Under the pieces are notes generated by a model, which saw only the letters and a list, made by a program, of their open reading frames with translations, was not told where the DNA came from and ran no database searches. A stretch of 64,000 nucleotides of DNA from DUPU01 sp050952465. GTDB lineage: Bacteria > Bacillota > Dehalobacteriia > Dehalobacteriales > Dehalobacteriaceae. Made by a program: the position numbers and the translations under genes. Of the stretch, positions 62,021 to 64,000 are shown in pieces (the stretch's first letter is position 1; every line of letters begins with the position of its first letter). The stretch covers positions 1 to 64,000 of the forward strand of contig JBMNKZ010000005.1 of assembly GCA_050952465.1 (NCBI GenBank). The letters run 5' to 3'.

Positions 62021-62905
62021 TTACGCTGCATGTCCCAGGTTGGTATAAGCTAAATAAGGGGTAAGATAATCCAATGACTGGTGTGGCCTGTCCATGTTGT
62101 ATTCTTGTACATATGCCCCTATACCAGCTCTTAACTGTTTAGGATTTTGATATTCATTAATGTAAATATTGTCACATTTTAAGCTTCTAAACCAGCGCTC
62201 GATGATAACGTTATCCACCCATCTTGCTTTTCCATCCATGCTTTGGCGGATGCTTTCCTGTCGTAGGAATCCGGTATAATCCTCGCTGGTAAATTGACTT
62301 CCCTGATCTGAATTGATGATTTCAGGTCTTCCATGTACTGCAATTGCCTTCTTTACCGCTGCTAATACAGGAGCCGTATCTAACGTATCCGATAGCTCCC
62401 ATCCTACGAGATACCGGCTGTACCAGTCTATAATAGCAGTTAAATACATATGGCTTTTGCCCATTTTAATGTAAGTGAGATCAATTGCCCATACCTGATT
62501 AGGCCTGGTAATGGCAATATTCCTCAGCAGATACGGGAATACCTTATGTTCTTTGTTACGTTTGGAGAGATTAGGCTTCGGATAGATGCAGTATATACCC
62601 ATTTCTTCCATATATCGTCGAATCAGTTTCCGGCCGATTCGGATGCCTTCATTCTGAAGCTTACTTTTAAGCCGTCTCACTCCCAAATAACACATTTTGG
62701 TATGCCAGTAGTCAATTCGGCTTTTTACCAGCTCCTCATACTCCGTATTTCCTGTAGCAGGTGTATAATAAACGCTGGTTCGATTAATGCCCAGTATTTT
62801 ACATTGCGCTTTTATAGTTAGCTTAGAATGGTGGCTTATTAAACCTTTTTTCGTAGTCTGGTCCAAACATTTCAACAGATTTTTTTTTAAGCCACTCATT
62901 CTCAA
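62021..62905 (-). CDS. IS3 transposase OrfB, element 3
   Basis: The 294-residue protein has an HTH_21-like start (KILGINRTSVYYTP) and DDE core VWAIDLTYIKMG (D), IINSDQGSQFTS (D) and DNVIIERWFRSLK (E). Translation as OrfAB by -1 slippage at an A9 run (62880-62888) is likely. Confidence 0.9.
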   Translation of the reverse strand: MRMSGLKKNLLKCLDQTTKKGLISHHSKLTIKAQCKILGINRTSVYYTPATGNTEYEELVKSRIDYWHTKMCYLGVRRLKSKLQNEGIRIGRKLIRRYMEEMGIYCIYPKPNLSKRNKEHKVFPYLLRNIAITRPNQVWAIDLTYIKMGKSHMYLTAIIDWYSRYLVGWELSDTLDTAPVLAAVKKAIAVHGRPEIINSDQGSQFTSEDYTGFLRQESIRQSMDGKARWVDNVIIERWFRSLKCDNIYINEYQNPKQLRAGIGAYVQEYNMDRPHQSLDYLTPYLAYTNLGHAA

Positions 62906-63173
62906 TAGTGAGTTGGCCGACTTTTGCCATTAGTTCCTGTTTCTCTATCATTTGTTCTTTTTGTTGTCGTTTTTGCTCTTTTTCCAGTCTGCTGCCAGAG
63001 AACGCTTTAGATGCGTTTTCAATAAACTCTTTTTTCCAGTTACGCAACTGGTTCGGACTTATATCATGTTCCTTTGCCAGCTCGTTTAGTTGCTTTTCTT
63101 CTCGTAGCACTTCTAATACAATTCTTGTCTTAAACTCGGCTGTAAATTGTCTTTTTTGCATTTTTTGAACCAC
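62823..63173 (-). CDS. IS3 transposase OrfA, element 3
   Basis: The 116-residue protein has a helix-turn-helix (FTAEFKTRIVLEVLREEKQL; HDISPNQLRNWKKEF) and a coiled coil carboxy part. It overlaps orfB; nine consecutive A on the coding strand inside the overlap make a good slippery site. Confidence 0.9.
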   Translation of the reverse strand: MVQKMQKRQFTAEFKTRIVLEVLREEKQLNELAKEHDISPNQLRNWKKEFIENASKAFSGSRLEKEQKRQQKEQMIEKQELMAKVGQLTIENEWLKKKSVEMFGPDYEKRFNKPPF

Positions 63174-63347
63174 TCTCCGTCCGGCAGTTTTCTGCCTTTA
63201 TTATATCAGGTTCATTTAGTTTTGTAATTTCGTGTCTTAATCTATGGGTACATTATAGTATGTCTGTTATGAACTCTGACGGTACTGCTTGTGAAACCTT
63301 TACACCAAGAGATTAAATTTAAATAATAAACCAAAGGGGGGAAAAAA

Positions 63348-63557
63348 TTGGAGCCTAGTGTATATGATTTTTTATCCAAATCCCTTTTAAATGAACAAGA
63401 GTTAGTCAGAGATTATCAAAGATTTGCCATGCGGATAAAAGAAGAATATCCGGAAATGGAAAAAAGTTTTCGAGATTGGGCGGAAGAAGATGGCTTACGA
63501 GCCAATAAAATTGAAAAATTTATCCATGAGGTGGAAAAACACAATAAAACCCGGTAG
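63348..63557 (+). CDS. Small helical protein, unknown
   Basis: The 69-residue protein starts at TTG with AAAGGGGGG upstream. It is entirely helical and charged (SKSLLNEQELVRDYQRFAMR), ferritin-like in character but without metal ligands evident. Its stop lies within the following terminator. Confidence 0.6.
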   Translation: MEPSVYDFLSKSLLNEQELVRDYQRFAMRIKEEYPEMEKSFRDWAEEDGLRANKIEKFIHEVEKHNKTR

Positions 63558-63570
63558 CACGGGTTTTATT
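63546..63570 (+). terminator. Terminator overlapping gene end
   Basis: AAAACCCG, TAGCA loop, CGGGTTTT and ATTTCTCTT. Confidence 0.75.
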
Positions 63571-63591
63571 TCTCTTGGGGAGGGTTAAAAC

Positions 63592-63831
63592 ATGTTTGTG
63601 GGTTGTGGGTTATGTAATGGAGTTTCTACTCCCGGATTATGTCCGATATGCGGCAGTGAGATGGAAGATTTGGGTATGGTGGAGGATTATAAGGGACCTT
63701 ATAGTCCTTACCAAGACGCGGAATTAATTGAATGGGAGCATAAAAATAACAAGCAGGGCGCTTTAATATGCATTCATTTAGTCGAATGTCCTAAATGTAA
63801 ATATAATGAACGTTTAGAAATACCGATCTAA
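63592..63831 (+). CDS. Zinc-ribbon-like small protein
   Basis: The 79-residue protein has GCGLCNG, CPICGSEM and VECPKCKYNE, three CxxC-type pairs, indicating zinc binding. AGGG-type ribosome site precedes. Function unknown; possibly a rubredoxin-like or regulatory protein. Confidence 0.65.
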   Translation: MFVGCGLCNGVSTPGLCPICGSEMEDLGMVEDYKGPYSPYQDAELIEWEHKNNKQGALICIHLVECPKCKYNERLEIPI

Positions 63832-63924
63832 AAATCTAAAAAATTTCCAAAATAAAAGCAATGCACTCAGGTCATAATAAATGAAGAACCAGCATTAAAA
63901 AATTTTAAAAAAAGAGGTGTAAAA

Positions 63925-64000
63925 ATGAGAGTAGATAAAAGCGGTACTATTAACCGGGTAAAATGCGTTGTGAATAGCTGTGAATATTACCAAAGCGGTG
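63925..64000 (+). CDS. DUF1540 protein, cut by window end
   Basis: Reads MRVDKSGTINRVKCVVNSCE, then YYQSG at the edge. The CVVNSCEY segment matches the DUF1540 protein at 61660 (CVVEECKY), a near paralogue. AAAGAGGTG upstream. Confidence 0.8.
   Translation, partial: MRVDKSGTINRVKCVVNSCEYYQSG

Larger units (their letters stand above)
61796..63252 (-). mobile_element. IS3-family element 3 (different group)
   Basis: The left end (reading minus) is TGTACCCATAGATTAAG at 63252. The other end is less sure; TGTGCCAGATATCC at 61796 is the best match for the TGTnCC terminus. No target duplication is visible. The tail 61796-62020 contains two related segments (AGATATC, ATTTCATAACC). It is unrelated to the 1554-bp IS above. 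Confidence 0.75.

Noticed and set aside
1..64000. tRNA or rRNA genes
   Set aside because: No cloverleaf with GTTC loop or rRNA signature was noticed; a tRNAscan run would be decisive.

Overview
The window comes from a low-GC, anaerobic-type Firmicute, most likely a clostridial or Peptococcaceae-like bacterium. The signs are strong AGGAGG ribosome sites, frequent GTG/TTG starts, archaeal-type phosphoglycerate mutase, menaquinone methyltransferase UbiE, small DUF1540 proteins, and class-typical phage and mobile elements. Species is not determinable by eye.

Layout. (1) 1-11340, minus strand: part of prophage A. Its replication module holds a SNF2-type helicase fragment, family A DNA polymerase, PrimPol-like primase/helicase, VRR-NUC nuclease and ArpU-type late regulator. 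This leads into HNH endonuclease, small terminase and a ParB-methylase that runs off the left edge. An IS3-family element (copy 1, 5415-6968) split the start of the primase gene. A second identical-length inverted copy (11341-12894) cut the helicase gene and forms the junction with prophage B. (2) 12960-46047, plus strand: prophage B, a siphovirus of HK97/phi-type organisation lacking a replication module. Order: Panacea-type antitoxin, two repeated promoter/terminator units, HNH, TerS, two ParB-methylases, an amidoligase cassette (with an apparently dead amidoligase paralogue), TerL, a minus-strand accessory gene with its own operator, portal, protease, capsid, connectors, tail tube, tail-assembly chaperone interrupted by an Ll.LtrB-like group II intron, tape measure, Dit, Tal, a GH18 tail glycosidase, holin, amidase, and two large serine recombinases. 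(3) 46433-49230: a secreted Asp-box protein made of four 156-bp tandem repeats, followed by a two-component system. (4) 49405-49457: half of a c-di-GMP-I riboswitch, cut by a 3.2-kb Tn7/Tn5053-like transposon (49458-52643) with a DDE transposase, an AAA+ partner and a zinc-ribbon DUF6431-type protein. (5) 52644-55471: accessory and decayed genes, a putative PD-(D/E)XK protein, a macro-domain protein and a 31-residue membrane peptide. (6) 55583-64000: host core genes (apgM, ubiE, a JAMM-like/HflX fusion, SIR2-like protein, UPF0173 hydrolase, DUF1540 proteins), with a further IS3-family element at about 61796-63252.

How parts work together. Both prophages place terminators between activator-type promoters and the HNH/terS genes, suggesting late-gene control by an ArpU-like activator with attenuation. 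In prophage B the GGCT, amidoligase and pseudo-amidoligase genes lie between TerS and TerL and look like one regulated cassette. Several phage genes carry single-base indels, mostly in short homopolymers. These could be real decay or sequence error, and should be settled against reads before calling the prophages defective.
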